Below, in pieces: positions 1 through 5,960 of a stretch of DNA of 7,408 nt. The notes beneath the pieces are model-generated. The model saw only the letters and a program-made list of their open reading frames with translations. It did not search any database and had not been told where the DNA came from. Source of the stretch: an uncultured Eubacterium sp. Its GTDB lineage: Bacteria > Bacillota > Clostridia > Oscillospirales > Acutalibacteraceae. Position numbers and translations under genes: made by a program. Every line of letters starts with the position of its first letter. Position 1 is the first letter of the stretch. The stretch lies in the NCBI GenBank assembly GCA_905233805.1, contig CAJOER010000058.1, positions 1 through 7,408 on the forward strand, in the 5' to 3' direction.

Positions 1-587
1 TATACGCCCATAGACGCCTTGTTTGATTTCGGCTCGGCCGGCTTCTCGGCAAATTCGTAAATCTTGTCGTTTTCATCCGTTGCAAGAATACCGAAGCGCG
101 AAGCCTCTTCCCACGGAACTTCAAGAACGGCAATAGTGCAGTCCGCGTTGTTCTTCTTGTGGAAATCAATCATCTTTGCATAGTTCATCTTGTAAATATG
201 GTCGCCCGAAAGGATAACGACGTATTCGGGGTCATACTTTTCAATGAACGCGATGTTCTGATAAATAGCGTTTGCCGTGCCCTTGTACCACTCTGCTCCG
301 CCTATCGCCTCATAGGGCGAGAGAACGTGAACGCCGCCGTTGATTCTGTCCAAATCCCACGGCTGGCCGTTGCCGAGATAGTCGTTAAGTACGAGCGGCT
401 GATACTGCGTAAGCACGCCTACCGTGTAGATACCGCTGTTTACGCAGTTTGAAAGCGGAAAGTCGATTATACGGTAATTTCCGCCGTAGGGGACCGCCGG
501 CTTTGCTATGCTCTTTGTGAGCACGCCGAGACGGCTGCCCTGACCGCCTGCAAGAAGCATGGCGACTACGTCTGTCTTATGTGTCAT
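1..587 (-). CDS. glgC: Glucose-1-phosphate adenylyltransferase (ADP-glucose pyrophosphorylase), N-terminal part
   Basis: Makes ADP-glucose from ATP and glucose-1-phosphate, the committed step of bacterial glycogen synthesis in the cytoplasm. The gene runs off the left edge, so only the first 195 codons are visible, about half of a usual 380-430 aa protein. The nucleotidyltransferase signature LLAGGQGSRLGVLT lies at residues 11-24, followed by the K-P-A-V-P-Y-G-G stretch at 29-36 and RIIDFPLSNCVNSGI at 39-53. PWDLD lies at 77-81, and SGDHIYKM at 127-134 carries the metal-binding Asp129. All are strongly conserved in GlgC. The ATG at 587-585 is preceded by GGAGG with 7 nt spacing. A nearer upstream ATG is followed at once by a stop. 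It begins 17 nt after the original glgB stop codon, so the two genes form an operon, probably continuing leftwards with glgD/glgA (inferred). The reading frame is open throughout the visible part. Confidence 0.96.
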   Translation of the reverse strand, partial: MTHKTDVVAMLLAGGQGSRLGVLTKSIAKPAVPYGGNYRIIDFPLSNCVNSGIYTVGVLTQYQPLVLNDYLGNGQPWDLDRINGGVHVLSPYEAIGGAEWYKGTANAIYQNIAFIEKYDPEYVVILSGDHIYKMNYAKMIDFHKKNNADCTIAVLEVPWEEASRFGILATDENDKIYEFAEKPAEPKSNKASMGV

Positions 588-604
588 ATCATTTCCTCCG
601 TTTA

Positions 605-816
605 TTATTTCTTGGGTTTCTTATCGTCATCGGTCTTCTTTAAGTACAGCGCCGATAAGCCGTGAAGCTTGATATCTATGTGCTGATTAAGACCGTGAAT
701 AGGTTCGTCAACGGTTTTATATGTGCCCGCAAGCCTTGGCTTGTCTCCGCCGAAACGGGAAAGCGAGGTGTCAAGAATAACCTTGTACTTTCCTTTTTCG
801 GGAACGCCTATGCGAT
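605..816 (-). pseudogene. glgB: Detached C-terminal fragment of glgB (out of frame)
   Basis: Reading 814 down to 608, in a frame different from the upstream glgB frame, gives 69 codons. They start RIGVPEKGKYKVILDTS and end in a Lys/Asp-rich tail before TAA at 607-605. Including the preceding codons it reads DYRIGVP, the expected late C-terminal motif of bacterial GlgB, and it also contains SRFGGD and LSALYLKK, typical of the last 50 residues. Upstream 552 residues, about 13 lost residues and these 70 add up to about 635, the normal family length. The segment missing at the join is the one normally carrying a V-x-N-F-T-P-like strand. There is no start codon or ribosome binding site in front of it, so it is a remnant and not a gene. 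The join could also be a sequencing or assembly error. Confidence 0.9.
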
Positions 817-2466
817 AATCTCTTCGCCCTTCTTATTCTTACGCCTGAAAGCGATTACGCTGTTGCAGTTATCCTCCGAGGAAATCCACTCAAAGCCGTC
901 CCAGGAGTAGTCAATTTCCCAAAGCTCGCTGTGCTCCTTGTAGAAGTTGTTGAGCGTCTTAGTGAATTCGAGCATCTGTCTGTGCTTATCGTAGCCGAGA
1001 AGGAGCCAGTCAAGCCCCTGCTTGTAATTCCACTCGATAAACTGACCGAACTCGCTTCCCATAAAGAGGAGCTTCTTTCCCGGGTGAGCGAACATATATG
1101 CAAGGAAAAGCCTCATACCGTCGAACTTCATATCGTATTCGCCGGGCATCTTATTAATAAGAGAGCATTTTCCGTGAACTACCTCGTCGTGGCTGATAGG
1201 TAAAATGAAGTTTTCCGAAAAGGCGTAGAAAAAGCTGAAGGTTATGCAGTTGTGATTGCCTTTTCTGAAAAGCGGGTCAAGCGAGGTGTAACGCAGCATA
1301 TCGTTCATCCAGCCCATATTCCACTTGAAGTTGAAGCCGAGGCCGCCTATATCCGTAGGCATTGTTATCATCGGCCACGCCGTCGATTCTTCGGCTATCA
1401 TCATAATGTTCGGGTGCTCCATAAAGAGCGCCTTGTTCAGCGTGCGGAAGAATTCAACGGCTTCAAGATTTTCGCGTCCGCCGTTTTTATTCGGTACCCA
1501 CTCGCCGTCTTTTCTCGCATAGTCGAGGTAGAGCATTGAGGCAACCGCGTCAACGCGGATTCCGTCAAAGTGGAACTTTTCAATCCAGAACATTGCCGAC
1601 GAAATAAGGAAGCACTGAACCTCTTTTTTTGAGTAGTCGAATACTCTCGTGCCCCATTCCTTATGCTCACCCTTTCTCGGGTCTGCGTATTCGTAGCAGC
1701 ACGAGCCGTCAAATTCGTAAAGCCCGTGAGCGTCCTTGGGGAAGTGGGCGGGAACCCAGTCGAGTATTACGCCTATTCCCGCGCCGTGGCACTTGTCAAT
1801 GAAATACATTAAATCCTCGGGAACGCCGTAACGCGAGGTCGGGGCGAAATAGCCGGTTACCTGATAGCCCCACGAGCCGTCATAGGGGTATTCCATTATC
1901 GGCATCATCTCAATATGAGTATATCCCATTTCCTTAACGTAGGGAACAAGCTCGTCAGCCATTTCACGGTAGGTGAGGAAGTTGCCGTCGTCGTGGCGTT
2001 TCCATGAGCCGAAGTGAATCTCGTAAATATTTACGGGCTTTTCAAGGATAGAGCCTTTATTGTTTTGCGTCTGCCACTTCTTATCCTTCCATTTATAATC
2101 GGAAAGCTCGTATACCTTCGAGCCTGTGGCGGGGCGGGTTTCCTGATGAACGGCGTAGGGGTCTGCCTTCATTCTGTACTCGCCCTTCTTGGTAGTAATG
2201 GCGTACTTATAGCAGTCGTAAATATTGACGTTGTCGATTATTGCCTCCCAGATTCCGGGGGATACGGGGAAACATCTGTGCGTATCGGGGTTCCAGTGAT
2301 TGAAGTCGCCGACTACGCTGACAGCCTCGGCGTCGGGCGCCCACACCCTGAAGGCGTAAGTCCCTTCTTTAATCTTATGAACGCCGAAGAACTCGTATGC
2401 CTTGTAATTCGTTCCGTCGTGAAACAGATATACGGGCAGCTGATATTCTTCCTTGATTACATCCAT
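808..2466 (-). CDS. glgB: 1,4-alpha-glucan branching enzyme, C-terminally truncated by a frameshifting deletion
   Basis: GH13 enzyme that cuts alpha-1,4 glucan chains and rejoins them as alpha-1,6 branches during glycogen synthesis. Of 552 residues, about 25-115 form the N-terminal beta domain (CBM48; YAFRVWAPDAEAVSVVGDFN at 37-56). The catalytic barrel follows, with ILDWVPAHFPKD at 234-245, nucleophile Asp306 in GIRVDAV, acid Glu359 in AEEST and Asp427 in SHDEVVHGK. The family usually has about 630 residues. This frame ends early, in the C-terminal beta domain after KNKKGEEIIA, at a TAG (810-808), and the missing tail continues in another frame to 605. The start ATG at 2466 has AGGAGA 7 nt upstream. 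The barrel is complete, so activity is possible, but loss of the C-terminal sheet would probably destabilise the protein. Transcribed from a promoter at 2525-2553 as the first gene of glgBC. Confidence 0.93.
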   Translation of the reverse strand: MDVIKEEYQLPVYLFHDGTNYKAYEFFGVHKIKEGTYAFRVWAPDAEAVSVVGDFNHWNPDTHRCFPVSPGIWEAIIDNVNIYDCYKYAITTKKGEYRMKADPYAVHQETRPATGSKVYELSDYKWKDKKWQTQNNKGSILEKPVNIYEIHFGSWKRHDDGNFLTYREMADELVPYVKEMGYTHIEMMPIMEYPYDGSWGYQVTGYFAPTSRYGVPEDLMYFIDKCHGAGIGVILDWVPAHFPKDAHGLYEFDGSCCYEYADPRKGEHKEWGTRVFDYSKKEVQCFLISSAMFWIEKFHFDGIRVDAVASMLYLDYARKDGEWVPNKNGGRENLEAVEFFRTLNKALFMEHPNIMMIAEESTAWPMITMPTDIGGLGFNFKWNMGWMNDMLRYTSLDPLFRKGNHNCITFSFFYAFSENFILPISHDEVVHGKCSLINKMPGEYDMKFDGMRLFLAYMFAHPGKKLLFMGSEFGQFIEWNYKQGLDWLLLGYDKHRQMLEFTKTLNNFYKEHSELWEIDYSWDGFEWISSEDNCNSVIAFRRKNKKGEEIIA

Positions 2467-2524
2467 ATACTTTCTCCTGTCATCATTAATGTTTTAATAC
2501 AGAAATATATACTAATATAAATAC

Positions 2525-2553
2525 ATAATAGCACCTATATCTTTCAAAATCAA
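2525..2553 (-). promoter_or_regulatory. SigA-type promoter of the glgBC operon
   Basis: On the minus strand, TTGATT (2553-2548) is followed after exactly 17 nt by TATTAT (2530-2525). A TG one base before the -10 gives an extended -10 (TGCTATTAT). The predicted start is near 2518, leaving a leader of about 52 nt before the glgB ATG. Confidence 0.8.
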
Positions 2554-2567
2554 GGGGTATTTGGTTA

Positions 2568-2622
2568 TTTTGTTACAAGATTTTTTGAATTTTTTGTAAA
2601 ATTTGTGCGTTTTGTTACAAAA
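2568..2622. promoter_or_regulatory. Pair of palindromic operator-like sites upstream of glgB
   Basis: TTTTGTTACAA occurs twice, at 2568-2578 and 2610-2620. The second copy extends to a perfect 13-bp palindrome, TTTTGT-T-ACAAAA (2610-2622); the first has one mismatch in its outer arm (2568-2580). Centres are 42 bp apart, about four helical turns, and lie at about -56 and -98 relative to the predicted glgB start, positions typical of activator sites. They lie about 108 and 150 bp upstream of the predicted dapF start. The regulator is unknown; the surrounding DNA is A/T-rich, so chance similarity is possible. Confidence 0.45.
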
Positions 2623-2645
2623 ACAGGCTCGTGGAAAACGCTTGT

Positions 2646-2659
2646 TATTTGTGCAAATA
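2646..2659. promoter_or_regulatory. 14-bp perfect palindrome upstream of dapF promoter
   Basis: TATTTG-TG-CAAATA is a perfect 6-2-6 inverted repeat. Its centre lies about 71 bp upstream of the predicted dapF start, 30 bp before the -35 box. It could be an operator for dapF-purC-purB. It does not resemble the CGAA-containing PurR box of Bacillus. Function is not known. Confidence 0.35.
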
Positions 2660-2688
2660 GCAGAAAATATTTTTTCTTATTTTTTTTA

Positions 2689-2717
2689 TTGTTACTAATA
2701 GTGAAATATGGTATAAT
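2689..2717 (+). promoter_or_regulatory. SigA-type promoter of dapF-purC-purB
   Basis: TTGTTA (2689-2694), 17-nt spacer, perfect TATAAT (2712-2717), with TG at 2709-2710 making an extended -10. The predicted start is near 2724, giving a leader of about 32 nt before the dapF ATG. There is no room for a riboswitch in this leader. Confidence 0.85.
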
Positions 2718-2755
2718 ACGTAATCGTTGAAAGATATAAAAAGGCGGATAAAATT

Positions 2756-3595
2756 ATGAAGTTTACTAAGATGCATGGCTGCGGTAACGATTACGTGTAT
2801 TTTGACTGCACGAATAGTGAAATTGCAGACGAGAGCGCTGCGGCAATCGCGCTTTCCGACAGGCATTTCGGCATAGGCGGCGACGGAATTATCATTATCA
2901 AAAAGGGAAGGAAGGCCGACTTTGAAATGGTAATGTATAACGCCGACGGCTCGCGCGGAGCCATGTGCGGCAACGGCGTGCGCTGCGTTGCAAAATACGT
3001 TTACGATAAGGGACTTACCGATAAAACGAGTATCTCTATCGAGTCTATGGGCGCGGTGAAATATATCGACGTCACCGTGGAAAACGGCAAGGTGAAAAGC
3101 GCAAAGGTTGATATGGGCGCGCCTATCCTTGAAGCGAAGAATATCCCCGTAACCGTAGAGAGCGAAAGGGCAATTAACGTTCCGCTCACCGTTGACGGCA
3201 CGGAGTATAAAATGACCTGCGTTTCAATGGGCAACCCCCACGCGGTTGTATTTATTGAGAACTCGCCGAAGGATTTTCCGCTTGAAAAAATCGGACCGCT
3301 TTTTGAAAACAACCCCGTATTTCCCGACAGAACCAACACGGAATTCATTAAGGTTATTGACAGGAAGAACCTTGAAATGAGAGTGTGGGAACGCGGCTCG
3401 GGCGAAACTCTTGCATGCGGTACGGGCGCGTGCGCAAGCGCGGTTGCGGCTATACTTAACGGCTACGCCGACAATGAACTTACCGTTCATCTCATCGGCG
3501 GCGATTTGCAGATAAGCTGGTCGGGTAACGACGCCGACAGCGTATTTATGACCGGCCCCGCAACCACCGTATTCGACGGCGAGATTGACTTATAA
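2756..3595 (+). CDS. dapF: Diaminopimelate epimerase
   Basis: PLP-independent epimerase that converts LL-diaminopimelate to meso-diaminopimelate in the cytoplasm, supplying lysine synthesis and peptidoglycan cross-links. The 279 residues match the usual family length of about 275. The N-terminal KMHGCGND lies at 5-12 and NADGSRGAMCGNGVRC at 62-77. The two active-site cysteines are Cys71 (MCGNG) and Cys221 (ACGTGACAS), each in one half of the pseudo-symmetric fold. MGNPH lies at 158-162 and WERGSGET at 211-218, both substrate-contact motifs of the family. The ATG is preceded by AAGGCGG, a moderate ribosome binding site, 8 nt away. It is the first gene after a strong promoter and is followed directly by the first copy of the heptad repeat element and then purC. 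No defects seen. Confidence 0.97.
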   Translation: MKFTKMHGCGNDYVYFDCTNSEIADESAAAIALSDRHFGIGGDGIIIIKKGRKADFEMVMYNADGSRGAMCGNGVRCVAKYVYDKGLTDKTSISIESMGAVKYIDVTVENGKVKSAKVDMGAPILEAKNIPVTVESERAINVPLTVDGTEYKMTCVSMGNPHAVVFIENSPKDFPLEKIGPLFENNPVFPDRTNTEFIKVIDRKNLEMRVWERGSGETLACGTGACASAVAAILNGYADNELTVHLIGGDLQISWSGNDADSVFMTGPATTVFDGEIDL

Positions 3596-3670
3596 GAATT
3601 GAGAATTGAGAATTATAATAGCCGTCCGCAGGACCCACAATTCTCCATTATCCATTTTCCATTTTCCATT
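3596..3670. repeat. Heptad-flanked palindromic repeat element, copy 1 (dapF-purC gap)
   Basis: The element starts directly after the dapF stop codon and ends a few bases before the purC ribosome binding site. Left arm: two AATTGAG heptads plus AATT. Core: ATAATAGCC, then the small hairpin GTCC-GCA-GGAC, then CCAC. Right arm: AATTCTC, CATTATC, CATTTTC, CATTTTC, CATT, which is the left arm's complement with substitutions. GAGAATT (3608-3614) pairs perfectly with AATTCTC (3639-3645), and outer heptads pair imperfectly. Bases 3596-3661 match 4405-4470 at 65 of 66 positions. It fits a non-coding dispersed repeat of REP/MITE type. As mRNA it would form a large intercistronic hairpin. Confidence 0.88.
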
Positions 3671-3689
3671 AACAAAAGGAGGTTTTTAT

Positions 3690-4400
3690 ATGAAAAAGAC
3701 AGTTCAGCTCTATGAGGGCAAGGCGAAAAAGGTCTGGGCAACCGAGGATGAGAACACCGTTATCGTTGACTACAAGGACGACGCTACCGCCTTCAACGGA
3801 GAGAAGAAGGGAACAATCGTAGGCAAGGGAGTTGTAAATAACAAGATGAGCAACTACCTAATGCAGCTTCTTGAAAAAGAGGGCGTGCCGACTCATTTTA
3901 TCGAAGAACTTTCGGACAGGGAAACCGCGGTTAAGAAGGTTTCAATCGTTCCGCTTGAGGTTATTATCCGTAACCGTGCGGCGGGTTCAATCTGTAAAAG
4001 GCTCGGCCTTGAAGAGGGTATGGATTTCGTATGCCCGTCGATTGAATTTTCATATAAAGACGACGACCTCGGCGACCCGCTTATTTCGGAATACCACGCT
4101 ATTTCCTGCGGCTTCGCAACAAGAGAAGAGGTTGACACTATTACCAAGTATGCCTTCAAGGTAAACGAAGTATTGAAGGCTTATTTTGCAAAAATCGGCG
4201 TAGAGCTTATCGACTTCAAGCTTGAATTCGGAAAGACCGCCGACGGAACTATTGTACTCGCTGACGAAATCAGCCCCGACACCTGCCGTTTCTGGGATAT
4301 CAAAACCCACGAAAAGCTCGATAAGGACCGTTTCAGACGCGATATGGGCGGAGTTGAAGAGGCTTACGCCGAAATGATGAAGAGAGTAGGTCTTGATTAA
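3690..4400 (+). CDS. purC: Phosphoribosylaminoimidazole-succinocarboxamide (SAICAR) synthase
   Basis: Joins CAIR and aspartate using ATP to give SAICAR in de novo purine synthesis. The 236 residues match the usual bacterial length. The N-terminal LYEGKAKKV (7-15) and the DYKDDATAFNGEKKG stretch (27-41) form the ATP site. VPLEVIIRNRAAGS lies at 87-100, LIDFKLEFGK at 173-182 and DEISPDTCRFWD at 192-203; all are family signatures. I chose the ATG at 3690 because AAAGGAGG lies 7 nt before it and the protein then begins MKKTVQLYEGKAKK as in homologues. The open frame reaches back to an ATG at 3606, but that 28-codon extension is encoded by the repeat element. The gene is flanked on both sides by copies of that element, and the second copy begins inside the TAA stop. 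PurB, which acts on its product, follows 89 nt later. Confidence 0.97.
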   Translation: MKKTVQLYEGKAKKVWATEDENTVIVDYKDDATAFNGEKKGTIVGKGVVNNKMSNYLMQLLEKEGVPTHFIEELSDRETAVKKVSIVPLEVIIRNRAAGSICKRLGLEEGMDFVCPSIEFSYKDDDLGDPLISEYHAISCGFATREEVDTITKYAFKVNEVLKAYFAKIGVELIDFKLEFGKTADGTIVLADEISPDTCRFWDIKTHEKLDKDRFRRDMGGVEEAYAEMMKRVGLD

Positions 4401-4472
4401 TTGAGAATTGAGAATTGAGAATTATAATAGCCGTCCGCAGGACCCACAATTCTCCATTCTCCATTTTCCAAT
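4399..4472. repeat. Heptad-flanked palindromic repeat element, copy 2 (purC-purB gap)
   Basis: Same element as at 3596-3670, in the same orientation, 809 bp further on. Left arm: three AATTGAG heptads plus AATT, the first AA being the end of the purC stop codon. The core is identical, with hairpin GTCC (4433-4436) and GGAC (4440-4443). Right arm: AATTCTC, CATTCTC, CATTTTC, CAAT. Pairing is 4417-4423 with 4448-4454 (7 of 7), 4410-4416 with 4455-4461 (6 of 7), and 4403-4409 with 4462-4468 (five pairs plus a G-U), a near-continuous 21-pair stem closing a 24-nt loop. The third heptad also puts TTGAGA (4401-4406) 16 nt before TATAAT (4423-4428). Confidence 0.88.
4401..4428 (+). promoter_or_regulatory. 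Possible internal promoter for purB inside repeat copy 2
   Basis: TTGAGA (4401-4406), 16-nt spacer, TATAAT (4423-4428). In copy 1 the same TATAAT (3614-3619) exists but the nearest outer TTGAGA is only 9 nt away, and the position at 16 nt spacing is ATAAGA, so copy 1 should be much weaker. Predicted from sequence only. The same RNA region forms the hairpin. Confidence 0.4.
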
Positions 4473-4489
4473 AGCATCAGGAGGTAATT

Positions 4490-5923
4490 ATGACTAACGA
4501 TAAATACACCTCTCCCTTTGCCGCAAGATATGCGAGCAGGGAAATGCAGTATATTTATTCTCCCGACTTTAAATTCAAAACGTGGAGAAAGCTCTGGATT
4601 GCGCTTGCCGAGGCTGAAAACGAACTCGGCTTGAACGTAAGTAAGGAGCAGATTGAAGAGCTTAAAGCTCATGCAGAGGATATTAACTACGAGGTAGCTC
4701 AGGAGTATGAGAAAAAATTCCGCCACGACGTTATGAGCCACGTTCACGCCTACGGCGAGCAGTGTCCGAACGCTAAGGGAATAATCCACCTCGGCGCAAC
4801 CTCCTGCTACGTCGGCGATAATACCGACGTTATCACTATGCGCGAGGCGCTTTACCTCGTAAAGAAAAAGCTCGTCAACGCGATTGCCTCAATAGCAAAA
4901 TTCGCTGACGAGTATAAGGATATGCCCTGCCTCGGCTTTACGCATTTTCAGCCCGCTCAGCCCACTACGGTAGGCAAGAGGGCGACGCTCTGGCTCATGG
5001 ATTTAGTTCTTGATTATGAGGAGATTAATCACGTTATCGATACGCTTATGCTCCTCGGCTCGAAGGGCACTACGGGTACTCAGGCGTCCTTCCTCGAACT
5101 CTTTGACGGCGACCATGAAAAGTGCAAGGAACTCGATAAGAAGATAGCCGAAAAAATGGGCTTTAAGGCGTGCTTCCCCGTAAGCGGCCAGACCTATGCG
5201 AGAAAGCTTGATACTATCGTAGTCAACGCGCTTGCGCTTATCGCGCAGAGTGCCTGCAAGTTTTCAAACGATTTAAGACTCTTACAGAATCTTAAAGAGA
5301 TTGAGGAGCCGTTTGAGAAGAACCAGATTGGCTCGTCGGCTATGGCGTACAAGCGCAACCCGATGAGAAGCGAGCGTATCGCCTCGCTTTCAAGATACGT
5401 TATGATTGACGCGCTCAATCCCGCGTGGACGGCGTCGGCTCAGTGGTTTGAAAGAACTCTTGACGACAGCGCAAACAAGCGCGTTTCCGTTGCGGAGGCG
5501 TTCCTCGCAATCGACGGAATACTCGACCTTCTTATAAACGTAACGAGCGGACTCGTGGTTTACCCGAAGGTAATAGAGGCAAGACTTATGAGCGAGCTTC
5601 CGTTTATGGCGACAGAAAATATTATGATGGACGCCGTAAAGAAGGGCGGCGACCGTCAGGAGCTTCACGAAAAAATCCGTCAGCACTCTATGGCTGCCGG
5701 CGCGGTGGTAAAGGTTGAGGGAGGCAAAAACGACCTCGTTGACCGTATCGCCGCAGACCCCGCGTTTATGACGACGAAGGAGGAAATCCTTGCAATCCTC
5801 AAGCCCGAAAACTTCGTGGGCAGAGCGCCCGAGCAGACGGCTGATTTCTTAAACGAGGTAGTTAAACCTATCCTTGATGAGAACAAAGACCTCCTCGGCG
5901 TAGACGTGGAAATTAACGTATAA
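4490..5923 (+). CDS. purB: Adenylosuccinate lyase, long form resembling eukaryotic ADSL
   Basis: Releases fumarate from SAICAR to give AICAR, the step after PurC, and from adenylosuccinate to give AMP. Member of the fumarase/aspartase superfamily, normally a homotetramer. The 477 residues contain RHDVMSHVHAYGE (78-90), GATSCYVGDNTD (102-113), FTHFQPAQPTTVGKR with catalytic His152, GTTGTQASF (193-201), and the mobile-loop signature GSSAMAYKRNPMRSE (281-295) with expected catalytic Ser283. SAQWFERTLDDSANKR and LPFMATENI follow. The SSAM-x-YKRNP position is Ala where many relatives have Pro. Several of these blocks match, from memory, human ADSL better than the shorter B. subtilis PurB of about 430 aa. 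The ATG has AGGAGG 5 nt upstream. It is last in the dapF-purC-purB unit and is followed by a terminator. Confidence 0.97.
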   Translation: MTNDKYTSPFAARYASREMQYIYSPDFKFKTWRKLWIALAEAENELGLNVSKEQIEELKAHAEDINYEVAQEYEKKFRHDVMSHVHAYGEQCPNAKGIIHLGATSCYVGDNTDVITMREALYLVKKKLVNAIASIAKFADEYKDMPCLGFTHFQPAQPTTVGKRATLWLMDLVLDYEEINHVIDTLMLLGSKGTTGTQASFLELFDGDHEKCKELDKKIAEKMGFKACFPVSGQTYARKLDTIVVNALALIAQSACKFSNDLRLLQNLKEIEEPFEKNQIGSSAMAYKRNPMRSERIASLSRYVMIDALNPAWTASAQWFERTLDDSANKRVSVAEAFLAIDGILDLLINVTSGLVVYPKVIEARLMSELPFMATENIMMDAVKKGGDRQELHEKIRQHSMAAGAVVKVEGGKNDLVDRIAADPAFMTTKEEILAILKPENFVGRAPEQTADFLNEVVKPILDENKDLLGVDVEINV

Positions 5924-5960
5924 CAAAAAAATAAAAGGCACCCCGCCGGGTGCCTTTTTT
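5924..5960. terminator. Bidirectional intrinsic terminator between purB and the MarR gene
   Basis: GGCACCC (5937-5943), loop CGCC, GGGTGCC (5948-5954), followed by six T on the plus strand and preceded by an A-rich run that gives a U-tract on the minus strand. The T-run reaches into the stop codon (5961-5959) of the convergent regulator gene, so one hairpin ends both transcripts. Confidence 0.93.

Noticed and set aside
159..452. 97-codon plus-strand ORF opposite glgC
   Set aside because: Shadow of the open minus-strand frame carrying the GlgC signature motifs.
2457..2486. Nine-codon upstream ORF (starts ATG ATG ACA, ends TAA) overlapping the glgB start on the minus strand
   Set aside because: No ribosome binding site in front of it and no meaningful peptide; it arises because the glgB start reads ATGGATGTAA. 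Probably chance.
2014..2520. 168-codon plus-strand ORF opposite the 5' part of glgB
   Set aside because: Antisense shadow of a well-conserved gene; its protein has no recognisable domain and no ribosome binding site was evident.
2631..2646. Sequence GTGGAAAACGCTTG considered as a CcpA cre site
   Set aside because: Only the centre resembles a cre; both outer TG/CA positions fail, and allowing for spacing makes the match worse.
2718..2755. Leader before dapF checked for a purine riboswitch, T-box or lysine riboswitch
   Set aside because: The leader from the predicted start is only about 32 nt, too short, and shows no such structure.
3596..3670. Repeat copy 1 considered as an intrinsic terminator after dapF
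   Set aside because: The stem is AT-rich and is not followed by a run of T; the right arm is mixed C/A/T. It may affect transcript processing but does not look like a Rho-independent terminator.
3606..3689. ATG at 3606 as start of purC, adding 28 residues
   Set aside because: The extension is translated from the repeat element and is unlike PurC; the ATG at 3690 has a perfect AGGAGG site and gives the conserved N-terminus.
3596..4472. The two repeats considered as a CRISPR array or as ends of an insertion sequence around purC
   Set aside because: Only two copies, 809 bp apart, with a complete housekeeping gene between, direct orientation and no transposase or cas genes.
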